A DNA stretch of 64,000 nt, taken from Geminocystis sp. NIES-3709. Lineage in GTDB: Bacteria > Cyanobacteriota > Cyanobacteriia > Cyanobacteriales > Cyanobacteriaceae. Below are positions 20,791-28,848 of the stretch, piece by piece. The notes under the pieces were generated by a model. It was not told the origin of the DNA and ran no database searches. It was given only the letters and a program-made list of their open reading frames with translations. Where the stretch lies: the NCBI RefSeq assembly GCF_001548115.1, contig NZ_AP014821.1, forward strand, positions 868,001 to 932,000, read 5' to 3'. The position numbers and the translations under genes were made by a program. Position 1 is the first letter of the stretch, and every line of letters begins with the position of its first letter.

Positions 20791-21421
20791 AACTTGAAAT
20801 AAATAATAAGTTTTTGATAGAAAGAATTTCAGAATGAATAATTTAGAGTTAAAAGTCTTTAAGTTGTTTTACAAAAATTGTTTTATCTTCATCATTAGGT
20901 TTTAAGGAATTAACTTTGTTTTTTTGTTTCAGTAATTTCACTGAAATTTATAATTTCTTTGTAAAGTTAAGATAAACTGTATATAAAATTTAGATAAACT
21001 TTATTGATATTGATAATTTTAGACAAAAACAGGTTTACTTTTAATGATTTTAAAGATAAAAGCTATTTAAACTTTGATAATATTTATAGTTTTGCTACTT
21101 TTAATTATAACAAATTATATGAAAAAATGAAAATTAACCTATTGTAGAGGCAATTACCTTAAATATTTTTACTTAGATAAAAAAGGTTTCTACTTAAGTT
21201 TTCTGTAAAAGACTTTTTCTCTTGATTTATCCACAAATTAAAAAAAGATATTAAATTTAATAAATAGTTAAAATAAGTCAATTCTTTATAGTTTTAAAGC
21301 AATTATTATTACTGTTCCCTTTTGTCTTTCTTTACCAATAATTTTATAGGTCACGGAGGTGATATTAGATAGATAATGTTTAATATGCTTAGTAATTTAC
21401 TGAAACTAAATTTAAAATCTT
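20791..21421. other. 631-bp divergent spacer between adhesin and carbamoyltransferase
   Basis: AT-rich spacer separating two genes that point away from each other, so it should hold both promoters. I cannot pick out convincing -35/-10 pairs. The right third (21241-21370) is a copy of dispersed repeat R. No gene is visible. Confidence 0.6.
21241..21370 (+). repeat. Dispersed repeat R, copy 1
   Basis: Matches 46027-46135 in the same orientation: shared blocks TATTAAATTTAATAA, AAATAAGTCAATTCTT, then a pyrimidine-rich TTCCCTTTT tract and ATAATTTTATAG. An additional 20-25 bp in this copy (GTTTTAAAGCAATTATTATT) is also found in the copy at 59581-59665. It ends in GGAGGTGATATTAGA, aligned with AGAGGTGCAAGATCTA in other copies. 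Confidence 0.7.
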
Positions 21422-23146
21422 ATGAACATATTAGGAATTAATGCGTATCATGGTGATGCTTCTGCCAGTTTAATTCAAAATGGACAATTAATAGCCGCCG
21501 TTGAAGAAGAACGTTTTACTCGGATTAAACACTGGGCGGGGTTTCCGAATCAATCTATTCGATATTGTCTCAAGATAGGAAAAATCAAGCCTTCAGATTT
21601 AGATCATATTGCAATTTCCTATAATTCCAAAGCAAATCTTAATAAAAAATTGTTATTTACTTTTAAAAATCGTCCTTCTTTAAACTCTCTTTTAGACAGA
21701 TTCAGCAAACAAACTAAATCTTCTAGTATTCAAGAAAAAATTGCCGAAGCATTAGACTGTCATCCATCAGAAATTACCGCAAAAATCCATAATTTAGAGC
21801 ATCATTCTACCCACTTAGCAGGTTCTTTTTTTGTTTCCCCTTTTGAAGAAGCGGCTATCCTTTCGATCGATGGTATGGGTGATTTTGTCAGTACTTTAAC
21901 CGCCGCAGGACAAGGTAATCAATTGCAATACTTCGATCGAATCCATTATCCTCATTCTCTTGGATACCTTTACAATGCGATTACTCTTTATTTAGGTTTT
22001 CCTGCCTATGGTGATGAGTACAAAGTCATGGGTTTAGCCCCCTATGGAGAACCAGAATATATAGAAGCGTTCAGACGTATTATTTATCCTAAAAATGAAG
22101 GTTTTGAACTTAATTTAGAATACTTCAATCATCAACATCAAGGTATTGCAATGAATTGGGAACATGGCTCACCTAATGTTCAACCTTTTCATAGTCCAGA
22201 ATTAGAAAAATTATTAGGCGTTGCCCGTCAACCCAAGGCAGAATTAACCCAAAAACATCAAAATATAGCGGCATCCCTTCAACTCGTTACCGAAGAAATT
22301 ATTTTTCATCTTCTTAATCGTTTATATGACAGATATAAGAGCGAAAATTTATGTTTAGTTGGAGGAGTTGCAATGAACTCTGTGGCAAATGGTAAAATTA
22401 CTGAAAATACCCCTTTTAAAAATGTTTATATTCCTGTCGGTGCGGCGGATAATGGTACTTGTTTTGGAGCGGGTTTTTTCCTCTGGAATCAAATTTTAAA
22501 ACAACCCCGTAATTTTATTCTTGAACATGGCTATTGGGGATCTAAATTTAGCGATGAAGATTGTTTATTCGCCTTAAAAAGTTATGATTTAAACATCGAA
22601 AAACTAGAAAGAGAAAATCTGTTAAATAAAGTAGTAGATGCTTTATGTGAAGGGAAGATTGTCGGTTGGTTTCAAGGAAAAATGGAATTTGGTGCAAGGG
22701 CTTTAGGGAATCGATCGATCTTAGCAGATCCTCGTCGTTCTGATATGCGAGATATTATTAATTTAAAAATCAAATTTAGAGAAAAATTCCGGCCTTTTGC
22801 ACCGAGTATTTTAGAAGAATATGTGGGAGAATATTTTGAAATAGATGAGCCTGTACCTTTTATGGAAAAAGTGTTTAAAGTTCGTCTTGAAAAACGAGAT
22901 AAAATTCCTGCGGTAACTCATGTTGATGGTACTGGACGTTTACAAAGTGTTTCTTATAAAACGAATCCTTTATATTGGGATTTAATTAACACTTTTGCCG
23001 ATCGAACTGGTGTACCACTACTTTTAAATACTTCTCTTAATGAAAATGAACCGATAGTTCACACTCCCACAGAAGCGATCGAGTGTTTCCTACGGACTAA
23101 AATGGACTTATTAGTTTTAGGTAGTTACTACATCCAAAGAAATTAA
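21422..23146 (+). CDS. NodU/CmcH-family carbamoyltransferase
   Basis: This 574-residue protein has the two-domain layout of the family. The N-terminal Kae1/YrdC-like ATPase fold contains the metal-binding HHSTH motif (127-131) and SIDGMGDF, and the C-terminal part contains the GWFQGKMEFGARALGNRSI and KFREKFRPFAPS segments where carbamoyl transfer occurs. Relatives move a carbamoyl group from carbamoyl phosphate, via carbamoyl-AMP, to a sugar or antibiotic hydroxyl. In cyanobacteria the acceptor is generally unknown. The gene stands alone, divergent from the giant adhesin; modification of a surface glycan is possible but unsupported. Length is normal for the family. Confidence 0.9.
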   Translation: MNILGINAYHGDASASLIQNGQLIAAVEEERFTRIKHWAGFPNQSIRYCLKIGKIKPSDLDHIAISYNSKANLNKKLLFTFKNRPSLNSLLDRFSKQTKSSSIQEKIAEALDCHPSEITAKIHNLEHHSTHLAGSFFVSPFEEAAILSIDGMGDFVSTLTAAGQGNQLQYFDRIHYPHSLGYLYNAITLYLGFPAYGDEYKVMGLAPYGEPEYIEAFRRIIYPKNEGFELNLEYFNHQHQGIAMNWEHGSPNVQPFHSPELEKLLGVARQPKAELTQKHQNIAASLQLVTEEIIFHLLNRLYDRYKSENLCLVGGVAMNSVANGKITENTPFKNVYIPVGAADNGTCFGAGFFLWNQILKQPRNFILEHGYWGSKFSDEDCLFALKSYDLNIEKLERENLLNKVVDALCEGKIVGWFQGKMEFGARALGNRSILADPRRSDMRDIINLKIKFREKFRPFAPSILEEYVGEYFEIDEPVPFMEKVFKVRLEKRDKIPAVTHVDGTGRLQSVSYKTNPLYWDLINTFADRTGVPLLLNTSLNENEPIVHTPTEAIECFLRTKMDLLVLGSYYIQRN

Positions 23147-23275
23147 GAGAAAAGTTAATTTGGAGTCAAGATATTTAACTTTATTAGTAATTTTAAACTA
23201 CTATTTGATAAAAATTGTGGCAAAATAGAAATGAATCTAATTAATTACCTCATGGTTAGGTAGGAAATCAAAATT

Positions 23276-23704
23276 ATGAATAGTTGCGTATTAATGGCGA
23301 AAATAGTTCGTAGTCCTCAATTAAGATACACTCAGGATAGCCAACTAGCAGTGACAGAAATGATGGTAGAGTTTGACAATCTTTCTCCGAATAATCCTCC
23401 CTTTAACTTAAAAGTAGTCGCATGGGGCGGTTTAGCCACAGAAATCGAACAAAAATATGTGGAAGGAAATCAAGTTGTTTTAACTGGACGCTTAAAGATG
23501 GATACAGTAGAAAGACAAGGATATAAAGAAAAAATAGCGGAGTTAACTATATTCCATATTTACCCCTTAAATGGTGACGGCGATCGTAGTAATGTTGTTA
23601 GTCTAAATGATTATAAATCCCCAGAAAATTCGGAGGATGATTCTAACCCTGAATATGAAGATTCTGGCATTGACGAAAATAAATTAGATCATATTCCTTT
23701 TTAA
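23276..23704 (+). CDS. ssb: Single-stranded DNA-binding protein
   Basis: A 142-residue protein with one N-terminal OB fold (about 1-100: NSCVLMAKIVRSPQLRYT, VVAWGGLATEI, VVLTGRLKM) and an acidic flexible tail ending in LDHIPF, the variant of the DDIPF tip that docks replication and repair partners. It coats single-stranded DNA as a tetramer. The OB fold diverges from the E. coli protein in the way typical for cyanobacteria. A GGTAGG tract lies about 11 bases before the ATG. A likely terminator follows at once. Confidence 0.88.
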   Translation: MNSCVLMAKIVRSPQLRYTQDSQLAVTEMMVEFDNLSPNNPPFNLKVVAWGGLATEIEQKYVEGNQVVLTGRLKMDTVERQGYKEKIAELTIFHIYPLNGDGDRSNVVSLNDYKSPENSEDDSNPEYEDSGIDENKLDHIPF

Positions 23705-23723
23705 AATTAGGATTAAGAAAATT

Positions 23724-23752
23724 TGGGAGACTTTCCCAGAATCTTTGTTTTG
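23724..23752 (+). terminator. Likely ssb terminator
   Basis: TGGGA (23724-23728) pairs with TCCCA (23734-23738) around a 5-base loop; CTTTGTTTT follows. It starts 20 bases after the ssb stop codon. The stem is short. Confidence 0.45.
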
Positions 23753-23766
23753 GAATAATAAGTAAT

Positions 23767-23852
23767 TAGATCTTGCACCTCTATCATTAATTCTAGGTGA
23801 CGATAGGGAAAAGAGAAAGGGGAAGAGAGAAAAGTGACAAGAATTGATTTTT
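23767..23852 (-). repeat. Dispersed repeat R, copy 2
   Basis: Reads as TAGATCTTGCACCTCTATCAT followed by a purine-rich GGGAAAAG tract and GACAAGAATTGATT on the + strand, the inverse of the copy at 26665-26749. It lies in the spacer between ssb and the small membrane protein gene. Confidence 0.75.
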
Positions 23853-23975
23853 CCCGTTTTGTTTTATTGGTATTATTGTACTGGTGCGAGACAATATCTG
23901 AGTTAAACAAGAAAGATTTTTAAATTTTTAATACTTTATAAATACAAACTCTAATGTAATTTAGGAGATTTATCT

Positions 23976-24389
23976 ATGTCTATCAAATCCAATGAGCAAC
24001 AATCCGTTGAAAACGTAGAGACAGTTAATCCTTCGATCGTAATTCCAGAAAAAGACTTCTTTATAGGGGTAAAAAACTTTTTTGCCAGTTGGAAATTTAA
24101 ACTCTCGGCGGTGATAGGAGTAGTGATTGTCACTCTTTTAGTAATTTTTTATTGGCAACATCTGATTGCAGTTATGGGAATGAAAACATGGGCTAATCAC
24201 GCTTCTGCCAAACCCATTGATTGTATGGTTAAAGATACAAATAATGACGAATATATTAGTTGTACGGCAATGATAAATGAACAAATAGTTCCCCTAGAGT
24301 GTGGTACAAGTATTTTTAATGTGGGATGTCGAGTTAATTATGGTAGTGCCTCTCCCTCTTTTAAAGGGTTGGGGATTCAAAGTAAATAG
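23976..24389 (+). CDS. Small single-span membrane protein, function unknown
   Basis: A 137-residue protein with a hydrophilic N-terminus (1-45), one hydrophobic span (about 46-70, LSAVIGVVIVTLLVIFYW) and a C-terminal part with four cysteines (DCMVK, ISCTAM, LECGTS, VGCRVN) that could form disulfides on the outer side. I do not recognise a family. TAGGAG at about 23962 fits as the ribosome binding site, and codon use resembles the neighbours, so it looks like a real gene. It may be cotranscribed with nothing; hfq lies convergent on the other strand. Confidence 0.65.
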   Translation: MSIKSNEQQSVENVETVNPSIVIPEKDFFIGVKNFFASWKFKLSAVIGVVIVTLLVIFYWQHLIAVMGMKTWANHASAKPIDCMVKDTNNDEYISCTAMINEQIVPLECGTSIFNVGCRVNYGSASPSFKGLGIQSK

Positions 24390-24465
24390 AGGTTTGGGGA
24401 ATAAGTATTCTGATGAAGGTAAAGAGACAGGAGATAAAATTAATTCTCTTTCAACTCTCAAATTC

Positions 24466-24675
24466 TTATGTACTTTTAACATAAACGATCGCATGGTGAG
24501 AGATCAACAATTTCTCTTTATTATTGTTAGATAGACATAGACAATTCTGATCTTGCCAAAGAATAACACCTCTTAAAGTTTCGTTTGTAGTTAAAGCTAT
24601 ATCTACAGAGGTTTTGTTTTTGATAAAGTTTTGTATTTGTCGTACACTAGGAAAGCCGGTGTTGAATACGGTCAT
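24466..24675 (-). CDS. hfq: Cyanobacterial Hfq homologue
   Basis: A 69-residue protein with the Sm-like fold of cyanobacterial Hfq: an N-terminal helix (FPSVRQIQNFIKN), then strands VDIALTTNETLRGVILWQD and CLCLSNNNKEKLLISHHAIVYV. Known cyanobacterial Hfq proteins form hexamers, bind RNA poorly and in Synechocystis act with the type IV pilus extension motor to allow motility and transformation. The gene is divergent from dapF with only 28 bp between the two start codons, an arrangement I know from other cyanobacteria. Confidence 0.85.
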   Translation of the reverse strand: MTVFNTGFPSVRQIQNFIKNKTSVDIALTTNETLRGVILWQDQNCLCLSNNNKEKLLISHHAIVYVKST

Positions 24676-24703
24676 ATTTATTATTATTTATTAGGATTTG
24701 ACT

Positions 24704-25549
24704 ATGACTTTGAAGTTTACCAAATATCATGGACTGGGAAATGATTTTATTTTAATTGATAATTTGGCTTCTGCTGAACCTTTAATTTCTCCCGAAGAAG
24801 CAGTTAGAATGTGCGATCGACATTTTGGCATTGGTGCAGACGGAGTAATTTTTGTGTTACCCGGTAAGAACGATATAGATTATACCATGAGAATCTTTAA
24901 CAGTGATGGATCTGAACCTGAGATGTGTGGTAATGGAATTCGTTGTTTCGCCCAATTTATCACCGAATTAGAAGGACAGGAAACTATCGGTAAAACCTAT
25001 AAAATAGACACTTTAGCTGGTTTAATTTGCCCAACAATTAAAGGTAATGGACAAGTGAAAGTCGATATGGGACAACCTCAGTTAAAAGCTGTAGAAATAC
25101 CCACTACTTTGACAGACAAAGAAGACAAAGTGATTAATCATCCTTTAGTAGTAGATGGTACAGAATATTTTGTTACTTGTGTTAGCATGGGGAATCCTCA
25201 CTGCCTAGTGTTTGTGAATGATGTTGCTGTGATTGATTTACCAAAAATAGGCCCTTTATTTGAGCATAATAAATGTTTTCCCCAAAGAACAAATACTGAA
25301 TTTATCGAAGTAGTCAATTCTAACTATTTAAAAATGCGAGTGTGGGAAAGAGGTGCAGGAATTACTTTAGCCTGTGGTACAGGAGCGTGTGCTACTGTTG
25401 TAGCGGGAGTTTTAAATAATAAATGCGATCGAATTACTACCGTTGAGTTACCCGGAGGATGTTTAGAAATCGAGTGGTCTGACAAAGACAATCATATATA
25501 TATGACAGGGCCAGCAACTAAAGTTTTTTCCGGAGAAATAGATTCATAA
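24704..25549 (+). CDS. dapF: Diaminopimelate epimerase
   Basis: Interconverts LL- and meso-diaminopimelate, the last step before lysine and a peptidoglycan precursor. Both catalytic cysteines are present: C75 in the MCGNGIRC motif and the second in [11 protein letters not shown] (about residue 222). I place the start at ATG 24704, giving 281 residues ([15 protein letters not shown]), because TTAGGA at 24691-24696 lies 7 bases upstream; an in-frame TTG at 24698 is possible but lies too close to that site. It shares a 28-bp divergent spacer with hfq. Confidence 0.95.
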   Translation: MTLKFTKYHGLGNDFILIDNLASAEPLISPEEAVRMCDRHFGIGADGVIFVLPGKNDIDYTMRIFNSDGSEPEMCGNGIRCFAQFITELEGQETIGKTYKIDTLAGLICPTIKGNGQVKVDMGQPQLKAVEIPTTLTDKEDKVINHPLVVDGTEYFVTCVSMGNPHCLVFVNDVAVIDLPKIGPLFEHNKCFPQRTNTEFIEVVNSNYLKMRVWERGAGITLACGTGACATVVAGVLNNKCDRITTVELPGGCLEIEWSDKDNHIYMTGPATKVFSGEIDS

Positions 25550-25574
25550 ATCAGTTAAAACCTATTGAGATTTA

Positions 25575-25790
25575 TCCTGAGTTCGAGAAAAAATCATTGA
25601 TGTAGGTAGATTTTAGGCTTTAGGGTTTAGGTTTTAGGTTCTAAAAATACCAAATCTGATTGAATTATTTAATTAATTTAATTTAAGTAAAATCAATTGT
25701 TAACAGTTTTTCCTCAATTATTTACCTAATACCTAACAATTAATACCTAATACCTTGCTATTACCCATACATTTTGCATCAAACTGAGGT
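25575..25790. repeat. Dispersed repeat E, copy 2, with heptamer expansion
   Basis: About 216 bp with inverted ends (CCTGAGTTCGAG at 25576 and CAAACTGAGGT ending at 25790). It is the reverse complement of the copy at 7266-7452, longer mainly because of additional heptamers: four tandem NTTTAGG units at 25611-25638 and additional CTAATAC units near 25720-25755. The remaining part of the 25550-26090 spacer is AT-rich with no gene visible. Confidence 0.85.
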
Positions 25791-26090
25791 AGATTTTTTA
25801 GTTGAGATTTTAATGTAACTTCGATCGATCAAAAATCAATATTTCCTGGTTAATATTCAAAATGGGGTTGATTTGAAAAGTCATTTATTTTTTATGATTT
25901 TATTTAATGTTATTGATTTAACAAAAAAAATCTTAATAATTTTTTAATAATTTCCTCTAATTGTCATGAAAAAAAGATTAAAAAGAAAATTAAATGAAAT
26001 TGGTAATCATCTTTACAACTAATTGGGATCAAGGAATGTTAGCTTAGATGGTGTAAAGATAAATTCCATTTTAAAAAATTACTTATAATC

Positions 26091-26432
26091 ATGGCTCAAA
26101 TACTAGATGCAATTCCTCATAATGAAAATGATGTTATTTTGTGTTGTTATGTGAATGCTACAAATCAAATTCAGGTAGCTAGAATCACAAATATTCGTAA
26201 TTGGTACTTTGAAAGGGTGGTATTTCCAGGGCAAAGATTAGTGTTTGAGGCTTTACCAGAGGCTTTATTAGAAATTCATTCAGGAATGATGGCTAGTGCT
26301 ATTTTATCGGATACTATTCCTTGTCAGCGATTATCTGTTAATGAAGAAAAATCTGAACCATCGAAACAAGATAGCACAGTTATTCCTGACAATAAGACTA
26401 AACCTTCCGATTTGGAAGTAGTCTTGGCTTAA
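26091..26432 (+). CDS. DUF1830 domain protein
   Basis: A 113-residue soluble protein. The first 80 residues are the DUF1830 domain found mainly in cyanobacteria (VILCCYVNATNQIQVARITN, NWYFERVVFPGQRLVFEA, LEIHSGMMASAILSDTIPC); the last 30 are a polar tail without predicted structure. No biochemical function is known for the family. It stands alone between repeat E copy 2 and the metal transporter genes. Confidence 0.85.
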   Translation: MAQILDAIPHNENDVILCCYVNATNQIQVARITNIRNWYFERVVFPGQRLVFEALPEALLEIHSGMMASAILSDTIPCQRLSVNEEKSEPSKQDSTVIPDNKTKPSDLEVVLA

Positions 26433-26664
26433 AATTTACTTTATTTTAAAACAATTTAGTTATGATTTATTTAATATATTTCAAGTGACCTATTACAAAC
26501 TTTTATAGTATTTTATAGATAAATTGGGGGATAAAATTCCCTTTTTTTATTGAGTTAAATATATATAGTTGTCTTATTTGAGTTCTTAAATGGATTTTAG
26601 GTTATACTCAAATATTAATTTAGTATAATAGTACTAACCAGTAAAGCGAGAAAAATCAATTTTA

Positions 26665-26749
26665 GAAGTTTTAAAATCAATTCTTGTTACTTTCTATCTT
26701 CCCTTTTTCCTCTCATCATCGAAAATTTATGATATAGGTGCAAGATCTA
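26665..26749 (+). repeat. Dispersed repeat R, copy 3
   Basis: GTTTTAAAATCAATTCTTGT, a pyrimidine tract (CCCTTTTTCCTCTCATCATC), GAAAATTTATGAT and AGGTGCAAGATCTA. It is the inverse of copies 2 and 5 and lies just upstream of the transporter promoter candidate. Confidence 0.8.
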
Positions 26750-26775
26750 ATTTATAATTTATTTTTCATAATCCT

Positions 26776-26804
26776 TTCATAATTATTTCTTTTTTTGTTA
26801 TAAT
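26776..26804 (+). promoter_or_regulatory. Candidate promoter of the metal ABC transporter genes
   Basis: A perfect -10 hexamer TATAAT (26799-26804) lies 32 bases before the ATPase start codon. Seventeen bases further upstream is only a weak -35 (TTCATA). Assigned on sequence alone. Confidence 0.4.
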
Positions 26805-26836
26805 TGCTATAGTCTATTACTAGGGTTAATCAATAT

Positions 26837-27589
26837 ATGAGTAATTTAGGTTGTTTGAAGGTTGAAAATTTGACGGTAAGCTATCGTAATGTTGAGGCTT
26901 TAAGAAATATCTCTTTTCAAGTTTTTCCTCACAAAGTAACGGGAATTATAGGGCCGAATGGTGCAGGAAAAAGTACTATGATTAAAGCGATGTTAGGTTT
27001 GATTCCTTATCAATTTGGTTCAATTTCATTCTATGATCAACCTTTAATTAAACAAAGAGAAAGAATTGCTTATGTACCACAACGATCGCAAATTGATTGG
27101 ACATATCCTGCAACAGTATGGGATGTGGTGATGATGGGAAGGGTTAGAAAAACAGGGTGGTTTAAGCCTTTTTCGAGAATGAGTCGTGAAATAGCAAAAA
27201 CAGCGTTAGAAAAAGTAGGAATGTATGATTATTGCGATCGACCTATCGGACAATTATCAGGAGGACAACAACAAAGAGTATTTTTAGCTCGATCGTTGGC
27301 GCAATCTGCTGATATATTTTTCTTTGATGAACCTTTTGTTGGAGTAGATCAAAAAACAGAGGAAATTATCTTTAATATTTTTCAAGAATTAGCAGACGAA
27401 GGTAAAATTATTTTAGTAGTAAATCATGATTTAGGGGAATCTATTAACAATTTTGATAGCATAATTTTATTAAATAAAACTCTCATTGCCGCAGGAAATA
27501 GAGAAGAAGTATTGCAAGAAGAAAATTTATATAATGCCTATAATGGCCGAGTATCTTTCCACTCTCAAAATAATCGGTTAATTGCTTAA
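26837..27589 (+). CDS. Metal-ion ABC transporter, ATP-binding subunit (Mn/Zn/Fe type)
   Basis: A 250-residue ABC ATPase with Walker A GPNGAGKST (about 38-46), Q-loop VPQRSQIDW, signature LSGGQQQR (about 138) and Walker B IFFFDEPFVGVD. The IDWTYPATVWDVVMMGR stretch after the Q-loop is typical of the manganese/zinc/iron importer class (MntA, ZnuC). It powers the permease encoded 92 bp downstream. The third component, the periplasmic metal-binding protein, is not in the window and may be encoded elsewhere. MntA-like is my preferred reading, ZnuC-like the alternative. Confidence 0.85.
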   Translation: MSNLGCLKVENLTVSYRNVEALRNISFQVFPHKVTGIIGPNGAGKSTMIKAMLGLIPYQFGSISFYDQPLIKQRERIAYVPQRSQIDWTYPATVWDVVMMGRVRKTGWFKPFSRMSREIAKTALEKVGMYDYCDRPIGQLSGGQQQRVFLARSLAQSADIFFFDEPFVGVDQKTEEIIFNIFQELADEGKIILVVNHDLGESINNFDSIILLNKTLIAAGNREEVLQEENLYNAYNGRVSFHSQNNRLIA

Positions 27590-27681
27590 AAATTTTCTCA
27601 TTTGTATAAATTATACTAAATATTTTTATCAAGAGATCGATTAAAAGATCTAAATAATATATTCTTTTTTATTCATAAAAA

Positions 27682-28551
27682 ATGCTAGATTTTATAACTG
27701 AACCTCTCCAATATGCTTTTATGCAACGATCGTTAATTGTTGCGGTAGTAGTCGGAGTGATTTGTGCGGTGGTTGGTAGTTATTTAATGGTTCAAAGATT
27801 AGCCTTATTAGGAGATGCAATTAGTCATTCTGTATTACCCGGATTAGCGATCGCTTTCATCTTAGGAATTAATATTTTTATCGGTGCATTTATTGCTGGA
27901 TTAATAAGTACTGTGTGTATAAATATTATTAGAAATAACTCAAAAATTAAAGAAGATGCGGCTATGGGAATAGTTTTTTCTGCATTTTTTGCTTTGGGAG
28001 TTACTCTAATTACTGTGGTACAAAAAGAGAATAAAATAGACTTAAATCACTTCTTATTTGGCAATATTTTAGGTGTCAGTTTAACAGAAGTTAGAGATAC
28101 AATTATTATTGCTATTTTTGTTTTGCTAATTGTCTTTTTATTTTATAAAGAATTACTATTTTATACCTTCGATAAATTGGGTGCTGAATCAGTGGGTTTA
28201 CCAATTAAATGGTTAGATACAGCATTAATGATTTTAATTGGTTTAACTATTGTTGCTAGTTTAAAAGCTGTGGGAGTTATTCTTGTTTTGTCTTTATTAA
28301 TTACTCCTCCTTCTACTGCTTATTTATTAGTCGATCGACTTAATCAAATAATGTTTGTGGGAATTTTAATCGGAGTTATTTCTAGTATGAGTGGAATGTA
28401 TTTAAGTTATTATTTCAATTTACCATCAGGGCCAGCTATTGTTTTAGTTGCAACAGGATTATTTATCTTAAGTTTTTTATTCAGTCCGAGTCAAGGATTA
28501 ATTACTGAATATTTTCGCTTAAAATTTGTCTCAAAAAAAACTATCTCTTAA
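27682..28551 (+). CDS. Metal-ion ABC transporter, permease subunit (Mn/Zn/Fe type)
   Basis: A 289-residue integral membrane protein of the ABC-3 family with about eight hydrophobic spans. Marker segments are ALLGDAISHSVLPGLAIAF (about 43-61), EDAAMGIVFSAFFALGV and the late GVILVLSLLITPPSTAYLL. It forms the inner-membrane channel for Mn2+, Zn2+ or Fe2+ with the ATPase upstream. The two genes are cotranscribed in all likelihood. No periplasmic binding protein gene follows; the next gene is the acetolactate synthase. The spacer 28552-28848 shows nothing recognisable. Confidence 0.87.
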   Translation: MLDFITEPLQYAFMQRSLIVAVVVGVICAVVGSYLMVQRLALLGDAISHSVLPGLAIAFILGINIFIGAFIAGLISTVCINIIRNNSKIKEDAAMGIVFSAFFALGVTLITVVQKENKIDLNHFLFGNILGVSLTEVRDTIIIAIFVLLIVFLFYKELLFYTFDKLGAESVGLPIKWLDTALMILIGLTIVASLKAVGVILVLSLLITPPSTAYLLVDRLNQIMFVGILIGVISSMSGMYLSYYFNLPSGPAIVLVATGLFILSFLFSPSQGLITEYFRLKFVSKKTIS

Positions 28552-28848
28552 AAGAGATTTCAATAGTGTTTAGTTAAAAATAATAAGTTTTTTGATAAAT
28601 TATTTATCGATCGAGCAATCATACTTTCACTCACGAAAATTATTAATATTTAAAGATTATATATTGTTGGAGAGATTTGTTAAATACTGCTATGTAATTA
28701 ATTGTAAATGCCATTTTGATGAAATCTAAGTAGTAAAATAGATATATAACAACCTTATTTGATTCACAATATTTGAAAGATAATACACTAGCAAGAGTGC
28801 TTCAAATAAATTAATTAAGGGTTTAAATAAAAATTTTGGGGAAAAATC

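Larger units (their letters stand above)
26433..26836. other. 404-bp spacer upstream of the metal ABC transporter
   Basis: Holds repeat R copy 3 (26665-26749) and a candidate promoter (TATAAT at 26799-26804). Otherwise AT-rich with no gene visible. I looked for a dyad that could be a Fur/Zur-type operator and did not find a clear one. Confidence 0.5.

Noticed and set aside
21355-21441. GGAGGTGAT followed by a 21-codon reading frame (21376-21441) overlapping the carbamoyltransferase start, as a possible leader peptide
   Set aside because: The GGAGGTGAT is part of repeat R and aligns with AGAGGTGCAAGAT in other copies; spacing to the ATG is 16 bases, too long for a good ribosome binding site.
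24698-24703. TTG start codon for dapF two codons upstream of the ATG
   Set aside because: It would overlap the spacing region of the TTAGGA ribosome binding site; the ATG at 24704 has ideal spacing.
25611-25760. Heptamer arrays as a small CRISPR array
   Set aside because: The units are directly tandem with no unique spacers, and no cas genes are present.
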